DNA of 29,667 bases, taken from Clostridiaceae bacterium UBA6085 (lineage in GTDB: Bacteria; Bacillota; Clostridia; Clostridiales; Clostridiaceae). Where the stretch lies: NCBI GenBank assembly GCA_002428605.1, contig DIXH01000002.1, positions 1-29,667 of the forward strand, read 5' to 3'. The translations under genes were made by a program, and so were the position numbers. This document shows, in pieces, positions 13,927 through 22,064 of the stretch. The notes beneath the pieces were generated by a model, which saw nothing but the letters and a program-made list of their open reading frames with translations, did not search any database and was not told the origin of the DNA. Positions within the stretch are counted from its first letter, which is position 1; each line of letters starts with the position of its first letter.

Positions 13927-16536
13927 CTATGCCTCGTACCAGGTGGAGCCATAGGAGCCTTCGGCCTTGAGCTCCACCCTTAGGTCGAGCGCATGCTCCA
14001 TTTCGCTGGTCACGAGCTTCTGAACTTCATCGAGCTCCTCAGCGGGCACATTTAAGATGAGCTCATCGTGGACCTGGAGTATAAGCTTGGACTTAAGCTT
14101 CCTTTCCTTAAGCGCGTTGTAGACCTTGACCATGGCCACCTTTATGATGTCTGCGGCGCTTCCCTGGATAGGGCTGTTCATTGCGAGACGGACACCTGCT
14201 GCCTGTACTATCTTGTTCCTGTCATTCACCTCAGGTATGAACCTTTTCCTGTTCATTATTGTCGTGACGTATCCGTTCTCTTTTGCGACCTCCACTATAT
14301 CCTCAAGGTACTTCTTGACCTTTGGGTACCTTTCGAAATAGATCCTTATATACTCTCCAGCCTCTTTCCTTGTTATGCCCAGGTCTCCTGAAAGGCTGAA
14401 GTCCGAAATGCCATAAACTATACCGAAATTCACCGCCTTGGCGTTGCTCCTCTGAAGCGGCGTTACCTCTTCAAGGGGAACGTTGAACACCTCCGAAGCG
14501 GTCTTCCTGTGTATGTCTATGTCATTGTTGAATGCCTCTATCATGTTCTCGTCGCCTGCGATGTGTGCCAGCACCCTCAGCTCTATCTGGGAATAGTCGG
14601 CAGAAACCAGCAGGTCCCCTTCCTTTTCCGGGATGAACACCTTCCTTATCTCCCTTCCCATCTCAGTCCTTATGGGGATGTTCTGGAGGTTCGGCTCTGT
14701 GCTTGACAGTCTTCCAGTAGTTGCCAGGGTCTGGTTGAAGTTCGAATGGATCTTTCCGTCTGTATCTATCGCAGCCTTAAGCCCTTCAATATAAGTAGAA
14801 TATATCTTGGTGAGCTGCCTGTAGAGCATTATCCTGCTTATTATCGGATGCCTGTCCTTGAGGGATTCCAGGACCTCCGCATTGGTCGAGTATCCTGTCT
14901 TGGTCTTCTTGGTGGCAGGCAGGTCAAGCTTCTCGAAGAGAATGACTCCAAGCTGCTTTGGCGACGATATGTTGAACGTCTCTCCGGCAAGATCGAATAT
15001 CTCCTTCTCCATTCCTGCGATGTCCTTCCTGAACCTTTCACCTAAAGTGTCGAGCATCCTTCCGTCGACCCTGAAGCCTTCGATCTCCATGTCAGAAAGT
15101 ATGAAGGTAAGCGGCATCTCCACATCAAACAGAAGCTCCCTCAGCCCTGATTCCTCTATCGCCTTCAGAAGCTTCTCATGAAGTGAGAGAAGCCCCCTGG
15201 TCTCGTTTATCCTTCCTTCAGCACCCTCTGCCAGGGTGAAGGATTCGATGTTCTTAAGGGCCAGGTCCTTCAGGGACAGCTTACCGTCAGCCGGGTCAAG
15301 CAGGTATGCAGCGAGATTTGCATCAAATACAACTCCGTTCAGTCCGATTCCATGCTTCCTCAGGGTTGTGTAGGCATCCTTGACATTGAAGCATACCTTC
15401 CTGATCTCCTCATTCTCAAGGAATCCCTTGAGGATCTCCATTGACTTCTCATCTGGCATGAGGAATGACAGGCTGATTGCATAATCTCCGTTGTCAGAGG
15501 CAATATATAGTGCAGTTACATCTCTCTCAGTAAGCATTATGGACTGCCTGATATCGAAGGATAATGCAACAAGGTCGCCCTTTTTGAACTTCCCTTCAAT
15601 TGCGCTGAGTTCCGAAGGGCTGTCGATCACAATGAATTCTGAAGGCAGAGATGCCTTCTCCTCCTTTGCAGGTTCACCCTTGAACTTATCAAGCAGGCTT
15701 TTGAACTGCAGCTCAGAGAACATCCTTCTTATGTTGTCAATGTCGTATGACTCCTGGCTTCTAAACTTTGTCAGATCTATATCCACCGGTGCTGTCCTTA
15801 TTATCGTTGCGAGCCTCTTGGAGAATATCGCATCCTCCCTGTACTCGGTAAGGTTTTCCTTCAGCTTCTTCTGTGTTATTGCATCAATGTTCATGAGGAG
15901 GTTCTCTATGGACCCGTACTCTGTTATGAGCTTGAAGGCAGTCTTCTCACCTATTCCGGGAACACCCTTTATGTTGTCTGAGGCATCACCCATAAGACCC
16001 TTGACGTCGATGAACTGGGTCGGTGTGATCCCGAACACTTCTACAAACCTGTCATGGTCGTATATCTCAGTCTGTGAAACTCCCTTCTTAGTAATGACAA
16101 CCTTTGTAAGCTTTGACGCAAGCTGCAGGGTATCCCTGTCCCCTGAGAGCACGAATACTTCATCCCCGTCCTCCTCTGCCTGAAGTGAAAGGGTACCTAT
16201 TACGTCATCTGCTTCAAAGCCGTCTATCTCAAGTATGTCCACGGCAAAATACGAAAGCAGCTCCTTTATCACCGGAAACTGCTGTGCAAGCTCATCGGGC
16301 ATACCCTTCCTGCCTGCCTTGTAGTCCTCATATTCATCATGCCTGAAGGTCTTGCCAGGCCTGTCGAAGGCCGCAACAATATAGTCCGGGGCAATGTCTT
16401 CCCTGATCTTCAGCAGCATGTTCATGAATCCATAGACAGCTCCCGTGTGAAGGCCTGTTGATGTGGTAAAGTCCGGATTGGCATAGAATGCCCTGTTCAT
16501 TATGCTGTTTGAGTCTATTACAAGTAATCTGGCCAA
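13927..16536 (-). CDS. polA: DNA polymerase I
   Basis: About 869 residues in the usual three parts. The N-terminal 5' nuclease (about 1-290) has VIDSNSIMNRAFYA, GFEADDVIGTL and GDRDTLQL. A middle domain of the 3'-5' exonuclease fold (about 300-480) follows. The polymerase domain has motif A (SADYSQIELR), motif B (RSNAKAVNFGIVYG) and motif C (QVHDEL). In the middle domain the expected DxE exonuclease motif reads FDIRQ, so proofreading is probably lost, as in several Firmicutes. I chose the TTG at 16536, 8 nt after GGAG, rather than the TTG at 16551 that overlaps that RBS. It is the first gene of a four-gene operon; a -10 box TATAAT lies at 16577-16582. Confidence 0.97.
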   Translation of the reverse strand: MARLLVIDSNSIMNRAFYANPDFTTSTGLHTGAVYGFMNMLLKIREDIAPDYIVAAFDRPGKTFRHDEYEDYKAGRKGMPDELAQQFPVIKELLSYFAVDILEIDGFEADDVIGTLSLQAEEDGDEVFVLSGDRDTLQLASKLTKVVITKKGVSQTEIYDHDRFVEVFGITPTQFIDVKGLMGDASDNIKGVPGIGEKTAFKLITEYGSIENLLMNIDAITQKKLKENLTEYREDAIFSKRLATIIRTAPVDIDLTKFRSQESYDIDNIRRMFSELQFKSLLDKFKGEPAKEEKASLPSEFIVIDSPSELSAIEGKFKKGDLVALSFDIRQSIMLTERDVTALYIASDNGDYAISLSFLMPDEKSMEILKGFLENEEIRKVCFNVKDAYTTLRKHGIGLNGVVFDANLAAYLLDPADGKLSLKDLALKNIESFTLAEGAEGRINETRGLLSLHEKLLKAIEESGLRELLFDVEMPLTFILSDMEIEGFRVDGRMLDTLGERFRKDIAGMEKEIFDLAGETFNISSPKQLGVILFEKLDLPATKKTKTGYSTNAEVLESLKDRHPIISRIMLYRQLTKIYSTYIEGLKAAIDTDGKIHSNFNQTLATTGRLSSTEPNLQNIPIRTEMGREIRKVFIPEKEGDLLVSADYSQIELRVLAHIAGDENMIEAFNNDIDIHRKTASEVFNVPLEEVTPLQRSNAKAVNFGIVYGISDFSLSGDLGITRKEAGEYIRIYFERYPKVKKYLEDIVEVAKENGYVTTIMNRKRFIPEVNDRNKIVQAAGVRLAMNSPIQGSAADIIKVAMVKVYNALKERKLKSKLILQVHDELILNVPAEELDEVQKLVTSEMEHALDLRVELKAEGSYGSTWYEA

Positions 16537-16576
16537 ATTTATTCGCTCCAATCTGTTCTTTGTATTGTCACCTACA

Positions 16577-16582
16577 ATTATA
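16577..16582 (-). promoter_or_regulatory. -10 box upstream of polA
   Basis: A perfect TATAAT on the minus strand, 40 nt before the chosen polA start. No convincing -35 box is seen at 16-18 bp; AAGACA at 19 bp is the nearest candidate. Confidence 0.4.
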
Positions 16583-16687
16583 CCTTATTCCGGCTGCAAC
16601 GTGTCTTTTTGGGTACCATATTCAGCCATTGTTCATCCAATAGCCACATTTCAGTTTCCACTTTTTTGCACTTTTTTAAACTTATCC

Positions 16688-16716
16688 TTGAATTTTCCCC
16701 CTTCCTTTGTTAGAAT
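16688..16716 (+). promoter_or_regulatory. Sigma-A-type promoter of the tRNA-Leu pair
   Basis: TTGAAT (16688-16693) and TAGAAT (16711-16716) are separated by 17 bp. The first tRNA begins 27 nt after the -10 box. Confidence 0.75.
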
Positions 16717-16743
16717 CATTAAGTAAGCTTCAGAAAGCATCTT

Positions 16744-16830
16744 GCCGGTGTGATGGAATTGGCAGACGTGCGGGACTCAAAATCCCGTGGTAGCGATACC
16801 GTGTCGGTTCGAGCCCGACCACCGGCACCA
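16744..16830 (+). tRNA. tRNA-Leu (anticodon CAA)
   Basis: An 87-nt type II tRNA with encoded CCA. The acceptor stem is GCCGGTG/CACCGGC, and the anticodon stem CGGGA/TCCCG encloses loop CTCAAAA, giving anticodon CAA (codon UUG). The long variable arm and the GGTTCGAGCCC T-arm are present. It is the first of two tRNA-Leu genes, 35 nt apart. Confidence 0.96.
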
Positions 16831-16865
16831 ATAGAACCTTTGATGCAATCTAAGCAAAGCACCAT

Positions 16866-16954
16866 GCTGACGTGGTGAAATTGGCAGACACGCAGGTCTC
16901 AGAAGCCTGTAGGAGTAATTTCCTGTACCGGTTCAAGTCCGGTCGCCAGCACCA
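16866..16954 (+). tRNA. tRNA-Leu (anticodon CAG)
   Basis: An 89-nt type II tRNA with encoded CCA. The anticodon stem CAGGT/GCCTG encloses loop CTCAGAA, giving anticodon CAG (codon CUG). The T-arm is CCGGTTCAAGTCCGG. The acceptor stem GCTGACG/CGCCAGC has one mismatch, A5 opposite C68, where a G-C pair would be expected. It shares the upstream promoter with tRNA-Leu(CAA). Confidence 0.94.
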
Positions 16955-16960
16955 AAAAAG

Positions 16961-17013
16961 ATCCGAATCAATTTCTGACAGGCATTCCCTGTTAGGGGAT
17001 GGTTCGGATTTTT
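16961..17013 (+). terminator. Terminator of the tRNA-Leu pair
   Basis: A 9-bp stem ATCCGAATC / GGTTCGGAT (one mismatch, the rest pairing) closes a long arm that contains a smaller CAGG/CCTG pairing. It is followed by TTTTTCC. It lies 6 nt after the CCA end. Confidence 0.65.
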
Positions 17014-17027
17014 CCATATTTGACTGC

Positions 17028-17056
17028 AAAGGGGCAAACGCTTAGTTTGCCCCTTT
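17028..17056. terminator. Second hairpin after the tRNA terminator
   Basis: A perfect 12-bp stem AAAGGGGCAAAC / GTTTGCCCCTTT with loop GCTTA. Neither side has a real T tract beyond the stem itself, so it may be a backup terminator or have another role. Confidence 0.4.
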
Positions 17057-17140
17057 AATATTGATAACGTATAATCTGGTTATAGATTGTTATAAAACAG
17101 AATCTATTCCAATTAATAAAAATTTATTCTTGACTTTCGC

Positions 17141-17166
17141 AACGAAGTCTCAGTTTTACGGTCTAT
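17141..17166 (+). promoter_or_regulatory. Possible ECF-type promoter of the sigma factor operon
   Basis: AAC (17141-17143) and GGTCTA (17160-17165) are spaced by 16 bp, matching the general AAC - N16 - CGTC pattern of ECF promoters, although the -10 part has GG in place of CG. It lies 42 nt before the sigma factor start, as expected for autoregulation. A sigma-A TTGACT at 17130-17135 has no -10 box at the right distance. Confidence 0.4.
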
Positions 17167-17207
17167 TATAGTGAAGGCATTAGTATCATGGATGTGGAGG
17201 TGTTCAT

Positions 17208-17774
17208 ATGGATGATGACAGGATAATCGAACTATATTTTGAGCGCTCTCTATCTGCCATTTCAGAGACTTCAATAAAATACGGCAGGTACTGCTATTCC
17301 ATTTCCCAAAACATTCTACACAATGCTGAAGATTCAGAGGAGTGCGTGAACGAGACCTATCTTCGTGCATGGAATGCTATTCCTCCTGCCCGTCCAAACC
17401 GCCTGTCCGTATTTTTAGGCAAGATAACCCGTAACCTTTCACTGAACAGATACAAGGGCTATGGCGCTGAAAAGCGAGGCTTCGGTGAAATGGCTCTAGT
17501 ACTGTCTGAACTTGATGACTGCATTCCATCATCCTCAGATGTGGAACAGGAAGTTGACCATTTATTGCTTCTTGAAGCGCTAAATAATTTCCTTGGAGAA
17601 CAGCCAAGTATAAAGCGCATCATATTCGTTCAGAGATATTGGTATCTGATCCCTGTAAAGGATCTTGCAAAAATGCACGGCAGAAGTGAGAGCCAGACAA
17701 AATCACTGCTTTTCCGTATGAGAAACGAGCTGAAAGCATATCTTGAGAAGGAGGGTCTTATCTATGAAACCTGA
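17208..17774 (+). CDS. ECF-type RNA polymerase sigma factor
   Basis: 188 residues with two DNA-binding parts. Region 2 (about 10-90) has AEDSEECVNETYLRAWNAIPP and RPNRLSVFLGKITRNLSLNRYK. Region 4 (about 120-180) has IIFVQRYWYLIPVKDLAKMHG and SESQTKSLLFRMRNELKAYL, with a helix-turn-helix. Region 3 is absent, as usual for ECF factors. The start at 17208 has GGAGGTG 5 nt upstream. Its stop codon overlaps the start of the next gene by 11 nt, so the two proteins are translationally coupled; this is typical of a sigma factor and its membrane partner. The signal is unknown. Confidence 0.93.
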   Translation: MDDDRIIELYFERSLSAISETSIKYGRYCYSISQNILHNAEDSEECVNETYLRAWNAIPPARPNRLSVFLGKITRNLSLNRYKGYGAEKRGFGEMALVLSELDDCIPSSSDVEQEVDHLLLLEALNNFLGEQPSIKRIIFVQRYWYLIPVKDLAKMHGRSESQTKSLLFRMRNELKAYLEKEGLIYET

Positions 17775-19023
17775 GGTGCTTCTTGAAAGAATCGGAGATA
17801 TTAACGATGACTATATAGCTGAAGCCGCCCCTGTATCAAAATCAAGGCGCAGCAGCCCCTTTGCAAGATGGGGGGCCTTGGCTGCCTGCATTGCGTTGTC
17901 TATATTCACTCTTAACAAGATCATGCCACCAAAATCCATTGACAATTCTCCCGGCTCAAATAACCTACCCATGCTGACGATCACAGAAGGTATGAACGAA
18001 GGAATGGGCTTTGAGGGATACATGGCATTTGATATTTCTGAAATTGTAGATAGCAATCCATGGAGCTCGCCTTTTCCGATCACCACATTGCCTGTATATA
18101 AGAACCCCCTGACTTATGATAAATATAGTCAGGTCATTGGCTCTGACCTGGAAAAGATGAAGGGACTTCTGCTGTCTGTTGCAGAACGGCTTGGTGTGGA
18201 TGCTGACAGCATTGAAATAACCAATTATTTTGCAGATGAATATGATAAGGCAGCCATTATAGATAAGTTGGAAAAAGCTGGCTCAAAAGTACCTGAAGGT
18301 TACTTCAACCCAACCAGCGTTATTCTTGATAAAAATGGTATCCGAATCGAGGTAGACCAGCAGCTGACTGCCACGATCACGTTCAAGCCCGAAATAAATC
18401 TTCCTGAAGATTACAGCTTCACACATTATTCAGCCTATGAAAAAAAAGTAGAGGCAGCCGAATACCTTAAAGCAGAATTCAAGGACCTTATAGGTATGGA
18501 TAATCCTCGGGTCAATGTCTATGGTGGAGACTATTCGGTATTCTCCGGAGAAGATATAGAAGCCTACGGAATTGAGCAGGCGAAAAGCTATAAAATCGAG
18601 TTCTATGATGGGACAGGTGACATTGTGAGCGAGATAGTTAACTTCAATTTCAACAGGGTTGCATTCTATCCAGACGACGAAGGCAAGCTATTTCTGGCCC
18701 GTGTCTTCCAGCCTGACTTATCCTTATTAGCTGGAGATTATCCTATCGTCACAGCTGAAGATGCGAAAGAGCTGCTTAATGAGGGTCACTACCTGTCATC
18801 AGTTCCGGAAAAAATGCCAGGTCTGGAATATGTGGCAAAGGTTGAGCTTACTTATAGGGCTTACGGTACTGAACAATACTATATTCCATATTACCGTTTC
18901 TACGTTGAGCTTACCGACATGGAAAGAGAAAACGGCTTAAAAACCTTCGGGGCCTATTATGTCCCCGCCGTGGAAGAAAAGTACATCACCAACATGCCGA
19001 TATGGGACGGATCATTCAATTAG
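17764..19023 (+). CDS. Membrane-anchored putative anti-sigma factor with large ectodomain
   Basis: 419 residues. A short cytoplasmic N-terminus (about 1-33, MKPEVLLERIGDINDDYIAEA) that could bind the sigma factor is followed by one TM helix (about 37-55, WGALAACIALSIFTLNKIM) and a soluble ectodomain of about 360 residues, rich in Tyr, Glu and Asp. No classic zinc-binding anti-sigma motif is visible. I infer the anti-sigma role from the 11-nt overlap with the ECF sigma gene and from the topology. The ectodomain, with many Lys/Tyr/Glu stretches, is not one I recognise. The start at 17764 has GGAGG upstream; an earlier ATG at 17743 precedes the RBS. Confidence 0.72.
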   Translation: MKPEVLLERIGDINDDYIAEAAPVSKSRRSSPFARWGALAACIALSIFTLNKIMPPKSIDNSPGSNNLPMLTITEGMNEGMGFEGYMAFDISEIVDSNPWSSPFPITTLPVYKNPLTYDKYSQVIGSDLEKMKGLLLSVAERLGVDADSIEITNYFADEYDKAAIIDKLEKAGSKVPEGYFNPTSVILDKNGIRIEVDQQLTATITFKPEINLPEDYSFTHYSAYEKKVEAAEYLKAEFKDLIGMDNPRVNVYGGDYSVFSGEDIEAYGIEQAKSYKIEFYDGTGDIVSEIVNFNFNRVAFYPDDEGKLFLARVFQPDLSLLAGDYPIVTAEDAKELLNEGHYLSSVPEKMPGLEYVAKVELTYRAYGTEQYYIPYYRFYVELTDMERENGLKTFGAYYVPAVEEKYITNMPIWDGSFN

Positions 19024-19294
19024 TATGAAGCTTCTTTATCGGGATGAATTAAAGAATGGAGACACTTGCCCTCTTCCCATTTTGTCTGTCTATCAACACT
19101 TTGATGTCTGCTCCTTTAACTACTCCAACATCGGATTTTGATTGTGGAGTAGTTAAACGCAGATTGCCGATCTATAAACTTTCTTTTCTGCACATACTCT
19201 CACAAAATCATATGCAGAAACCACTGAATTCTGCATATCCAGTGCACTAAGTCAAAAATATTGCCCATCTTATACTGAAGGTAAGTCATAAAAG
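19024..19294. other. Intergenic stretch with inverted repeats
   Basis: No gene is supported here. Besides the hairpin at 19115-19157, the 10-mer TTCTGCATAT (with one variant C) appears three times: direct at 19186-19195 (TTCTGCACAT), inverted at 19210-19219 and direct at 19229-19238. These could form alternative hairpins. Their purpose is unknown. Confidence 0.5.
19115..19157. terminator. Long inverted repeat after the anti-sigma gene
   Basis: A perfect 13-bp stem TTTAACTACTCCA / TGGAGTAGTTAAA with a 17-nt loop, about 90 nt after the anti-sigma stop codon. It has no T tract after the stem on either strand, so it could be a terminator of poor strength or a protein-binding site. Confidence 0.4.
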
Positions 19295-19330
19295 CAAAAA
19301 GAAGGACCACAGATCTACTGCAGTCCCTTC
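19295..19330 (-). terminator. Terminator of the VOC gene pair
   Basis: On the minus strand an imperfect stem GAAGGGACTGCAG / CTGTGGTCCTTC with a 5-nt loop runs into TTTTTGCTTTTATG. It starts 28 nt after the stop of the downstream VOC gene. Confidence 0.65.
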
Positions 19331-19358
19331 GAATCACAAGGTCAGGTCATTCTCTTGT

Positions 19359-19754
19359 TTACTTTGCGTTGACATCGGGATGATGGATTCCGAAGACATT
19401 ACCCTCGGTGTCCATATAGTAGCCCTGCCATGCCATGCCTGTAAGTGCATACTTGGGCATCGCTACTATACCGCCGTTCTCGAGTATCTTCTTCTCCGCG
19501 GTGTCATAGTCATCCACTTCCATGGTGCATACGAAAGCGTTGGCTCCCTGTCCCGGTGATGGGCTGCTGCCCTGCCTTCCCATGAGCCCGCCGTTTATCC
19601 CCGGTGTCCCTTCTTCACCTGTTATTACCCCGAAGTAAGGGGTCCCGGTAAATTCTCCATAGTCGACATATGTCCAACCGAACACCTCAGCATAGAATTT
19701 CTTCGCCCTTTCGATGTCATCAGCATGGATCTCAAAATGTACAGGTCTTCCCAT
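19359..19754 (-). CDS. VOC (glyoxalase/dioxygenase-like) family protein
   Basis: 131 residues with the paired beta-alpha-beta-beta-beta fold of the VOC superfamily. It opens with RPVHFEIHADDIERAKKFYAEVFGW and has a second half with AFVCTMEVDDYDTAEKKILENGG ending in YYMDTEGNVFGIHH. Conserved acidic and His residues in these positions bind a metal in many relatives. Members range from glyoxalases to antibiotic-binding proteins, so the substrate cannot be named. It has a strong RBS (AGGGAGGTAACC). It lies 51 nt downstream of a second VOC gene in the same direction, and a terminator follows. Confidence 0.85.
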   Translation of the reverse strand: MGRPVHFEIHADDIERAKKFYAEVFGWTYVDYGEFTGTPYFGVITGEEGTPGINGGLMGRQGSSPSPGQGANAFVCTMEVDDYDTAEKKILENGGIVAMPKYALTGMAWQGYYMDTEGNVFGIHHPDVNAK

Positions 19755-19805
19755 GGTTACCTCCCTTTAGCGGTCTTAATGGCCGCAATGTCCAATATTT
19801 TCAAA

Positions 19806-20177
19806 TCACCTGTGCTGGTCAAAGAGTATCTGGTTCCCGTCGGGATCCAGGAGCATGAAGCTGCCTGGGCCTTCCGTATCAGGCTGAACCTCACTCAGGA
19901 GGCTTATGCCCCTTTCCTTCAGCTCATCCTGAATTGCCCTTATGTCCCTGTACTGATCCACTTCCTTTGCATCCTGGTCCCAACCCGGATTGAAGGTCAT
20001 TACGTTTTTGTCGAACATTCCCTGGAAGAGTCCGATCACTGCATCACCGTTCTTCATGATGAGCCAGTTCTGTTCCGCTTCACCCATGAGCGCACTGAAG
20101 CCCAGCTTTTCATAGAATTCCTTTGAAGCCCTGATGTCCTTTACCGCAAGACTTATTGAAAAAGCACCTGATCCCAT
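19806..20177 (-). CDS. VOC family protein (bleomycin-resistance/glyoxalase-like)
   Basis: About 123 residues. It begins with FSISLAVKDIRASKEFYEKLGF and ends with GSFMLLDPDGNQILFDQHR, the standard first and last strands of VOC proteins. The relatives include glyoxalase-like and drug-binding proteins; the substrate is not known. I chose the ATG at 20177, 6 nt after GGAGGG; the ATG at 20183 abuts the RBS. Similarity to the next gene is only at fold level, so the pair is not a recent duplication. Confidence 0.83.
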   Translation of the reverse strand: MGSGAFSISLAVKDIRASKEFYEKLGFSALMGEAEQNWLIMKNGDAVIGLFQGMFDKNVMTFNPGWDQDAKEVDQYRDIRAIQDELKERGISLLSEVQPDTEGPGSFMLLDPDGNQILFDQHR

Positions 20178-20304
20178 TATCATCCCTCCGTTTTAATTCT
20201 GCACTTAAATTCTACAATAACCTTAGCTCCAAATAATCTACACATTGAAACCAATGGGTGAACAAACAGAAAACCTTTTTGAACAGTCACCACTTAGGTC
20301 ATGC

Positions 20305-20334
20305 AAAAGGCGCTTCGGAAGATTCCGAAGCGCC
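20305..20334 (-). terminator. Terminator of the maltodextrin operon
   Basis: A near-perfect palindrome GGCGCTTCGGAA / TTCCGAAGCGCC, effectively a stem of about 10 bp with a tight loop, followed on the minus strand by TTTTGCATG. It lies 25 nt after the stop of the MalS-like amylase, the last gene of the locus. Confidence 0.8.
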
Positions 20335-20358
20335 ATGACATGTTAGCCACTGGCATTA

Positions 20359-22062
20359 TTACTTTTTCACAAGCTTCTCGAGAAGGATCAACCTATTTTT
20401 ATCGGCAGTGAAAGTTACCTTACCCTTCTTTACAACTGCAGCCTCCATTGAATAAGCGTCACGGACGGTGTCACCATCTGCGAATACCGAGGAAACATCA
20501 ATTGTCGTCTCCCCTTCTGCGCCGATCACAACGATGACCCTGTTGTCCAGTCCATCCTTAGAATAGGTCCTTGAGAATGTATATGGCTCCTCCTTGAGCA
20601 TTGTGTGGTCACCTGCACCTACGGCAATGTTCCTGTGCCTGAAGGAAGATATTTTCCTGTAATGGTCAAGGATTTCCCGGTCTATTGAATCCCAGTTCAT
20701 TTCGGACCTTGTTCCCTGGGTGTAGTCTGATCCACCGTCACCCATAGGTCTCGCGGTTTCATCTCCATAGAATATCATGACTGCTCCCGGAAGCATCATA
20801 AGATATGTGCTCCCCTCTATGAGCCGTTTCCTGTCATAGAGGAAGGTGTCATGCTGAGATATGTAGGAGAGGACGTTGAAGGACGTATCTTCGTTAAGCG
20901 CATCCGCATATTTCCCGAATACGCTCTCCATGGTATCCATGTCGTAGGCAGGTCCGTTCTTCTTTTCACCCTGGAAGGTGAAGTTGATCACAGAATCGAA
21001 GCCTCCATCGAAGTACCTGTCCCTTACCACTCCGTGCCCCCATACCTCTCCGTTCATCCAGAAGCTTTCATCCCAATCAGAGCCTGGTTTGCCGGTATTT
21101 TCACTTCTCCAGGCTTCAAGGGCTTCATCAGCTTTTTTTGAAAGCTCGGTCCACCTTTCAAGCTCAACGTGCTTGGCAGTATCGACCCTGAATCCGTCTA
21201 TCCCGAATTCCCTGACCCAGGCTGTCAGCCATTCAGTGATGTAACCTGCCGGTGAAAGGCCAAGGTCAGCCCTCAGCTTCTTTGCTTCAGGAACGATCCA
21301 GTCATTATAACCCTCAGCTTCCTTAGCCCACTTCGTCAGAAGTATCGGAGGAAGTCCAACATCACTTTTTTCCTCCGTCCTTATGTCAGGAAGACCTGCA
21401 AGGGTCATTGTGATGTCGTCAGAGCCACCCTTCTCATAGCCCTCCTTGTCAGACCTGACCCATTCTGCTCCCCACCATTTGTCCCAGGCTCCGTCACCGA
21501 ATCCGAACTCCTCCATGTCAGTCTCAGTTGAGTAGCCGACGTGGTTCATCACCACATCCATGACTATCCTAATCCCCTGTGAGTGGGCCGTATCTACGAA
21601 TGTCCTGAACTCTTCAACTGTTCCCATGTTCCTGTCCATCATTGTCCAGTCAAGGGCATAATAGCCATGGAATGGATAATGCTGGAACTCATCGTTGGTC
21701 CCTTTGACATATCCGTGTATCTGTTCATAGGGTGCTGTTATCCATATGGCATCCACCCCAAGGTCCCTGAAGTAGCCTTCCTCAAGCTTCTCAGTAAGCC
21801 CTTTGATGTCCCCGCCATGGAATGTGGCTATTTCCTTTCCCTTCTCATCTATGCTCTTCCTGCCATAGGAGCTGTCATTTGACTCATCTCCGTTATTGAA
21901 CCTGTCGGTTATTGCAAAATATACGGCAGCATCATCCCAGGTAAAGGAGTCTTCAGACGTTGTCACCATGCCTTCAGTATCTACCTTTGCGCTGCCAGTG
22001 CAGGATGACAGGAGCATAGCGGAAATTATTGCAGAAGTGAATGCCATTATTGATCTTCTCAT
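20359..22062 (-). CDS. malS: Surface lipoprotein alpha-amylase, MalS-like (GH13)
   Basis: About 567 residues. A signal peptide with lipobox LSSC (lipidated C21) anchors it outside the membrane. The GH13 barrel has DVVMNHVGY (region I), FRVDTAKHVE (nucleophile D294), NGEVWGHG (acid/base E339) and YISQHDT (D405). Long segments (GVDAIWITAPYEQIHGY, HGYYALDWT, the DKWWG and QGTRSEMNW regions) match E. coli periplasmic alpha-amylase MalS closely as I remember it. It would cut starch or long maltodextrins into pieces for the ABC transporter. The start at 22062 has GGAGG 7 nt upstream and lies 2 nt after the stop of the cyclomaltodextrinase gene, so coupling is likely. Confidence 0.94.
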   Translation of the reverse strand: MRRSIMAFTSAIISAMLLSSCTGSAKVDTEGMVTTSEDSFTWDDAAVYFAITDRFNNGDESNDSSYGRKSIDEKGKEIATFHGGDIKGLTEKLEEGYFRDLGVDAIWITAPYEQIHGYVKGTNDEFQHYPFHGYYALDWTMMDRNMGTVEEFRTFVDTAHSQGIRIVMDVVMNHVGYSTETDMEEFGFGDGAWDKWWGAEWVRSDKEGYEKGGSDDITMTLAGLPDIRTEEKSDVGLPPILLTKWAKEAEGYNDWIVPEAKKLRADLGLSPAGYITEWLTAWVREFGIDGFRVDTAKHVELERWTELSKKADEALEAWRSENTGKPGSDWDESFWMNGEVWGHGVVRDRYFDGGFDSVINFTFQGEKKNGPAYDMDTMESVFGKYADALNEDTSFNVLSYISQHDTFLYDRKRLIEGSTYLMMLPGAVMIFYGDETARPMGDGGSDYTQGTRSEMNWDSIDREILDHYRKISSFRHRNIAVGAGDHTMLKEEPYTFSRTYSKDGLDNRVIVVIGAEGETTIDVSSVFADGDTVRDAYSMEAAVVKKGKVTFTADKNRLILLEKLVKK

Positions 22063-22064
22063 GT

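Noticed and set aside
15491..16183. Plus-strand 230-codon frame within polA
   Set aside because: It lies fully opposite conserved polymerase sequence and shows Ser/Leu-rich antisense composition without domain motifs.
17059..17076. TGATAACGTATAATC as a catabolite-repression (cre) site
   Set aside because: It matches the consensus at only about 10 of 14 positions and lacks the central palindrome; no good cre site was found by eye near the sugar genes in the window.
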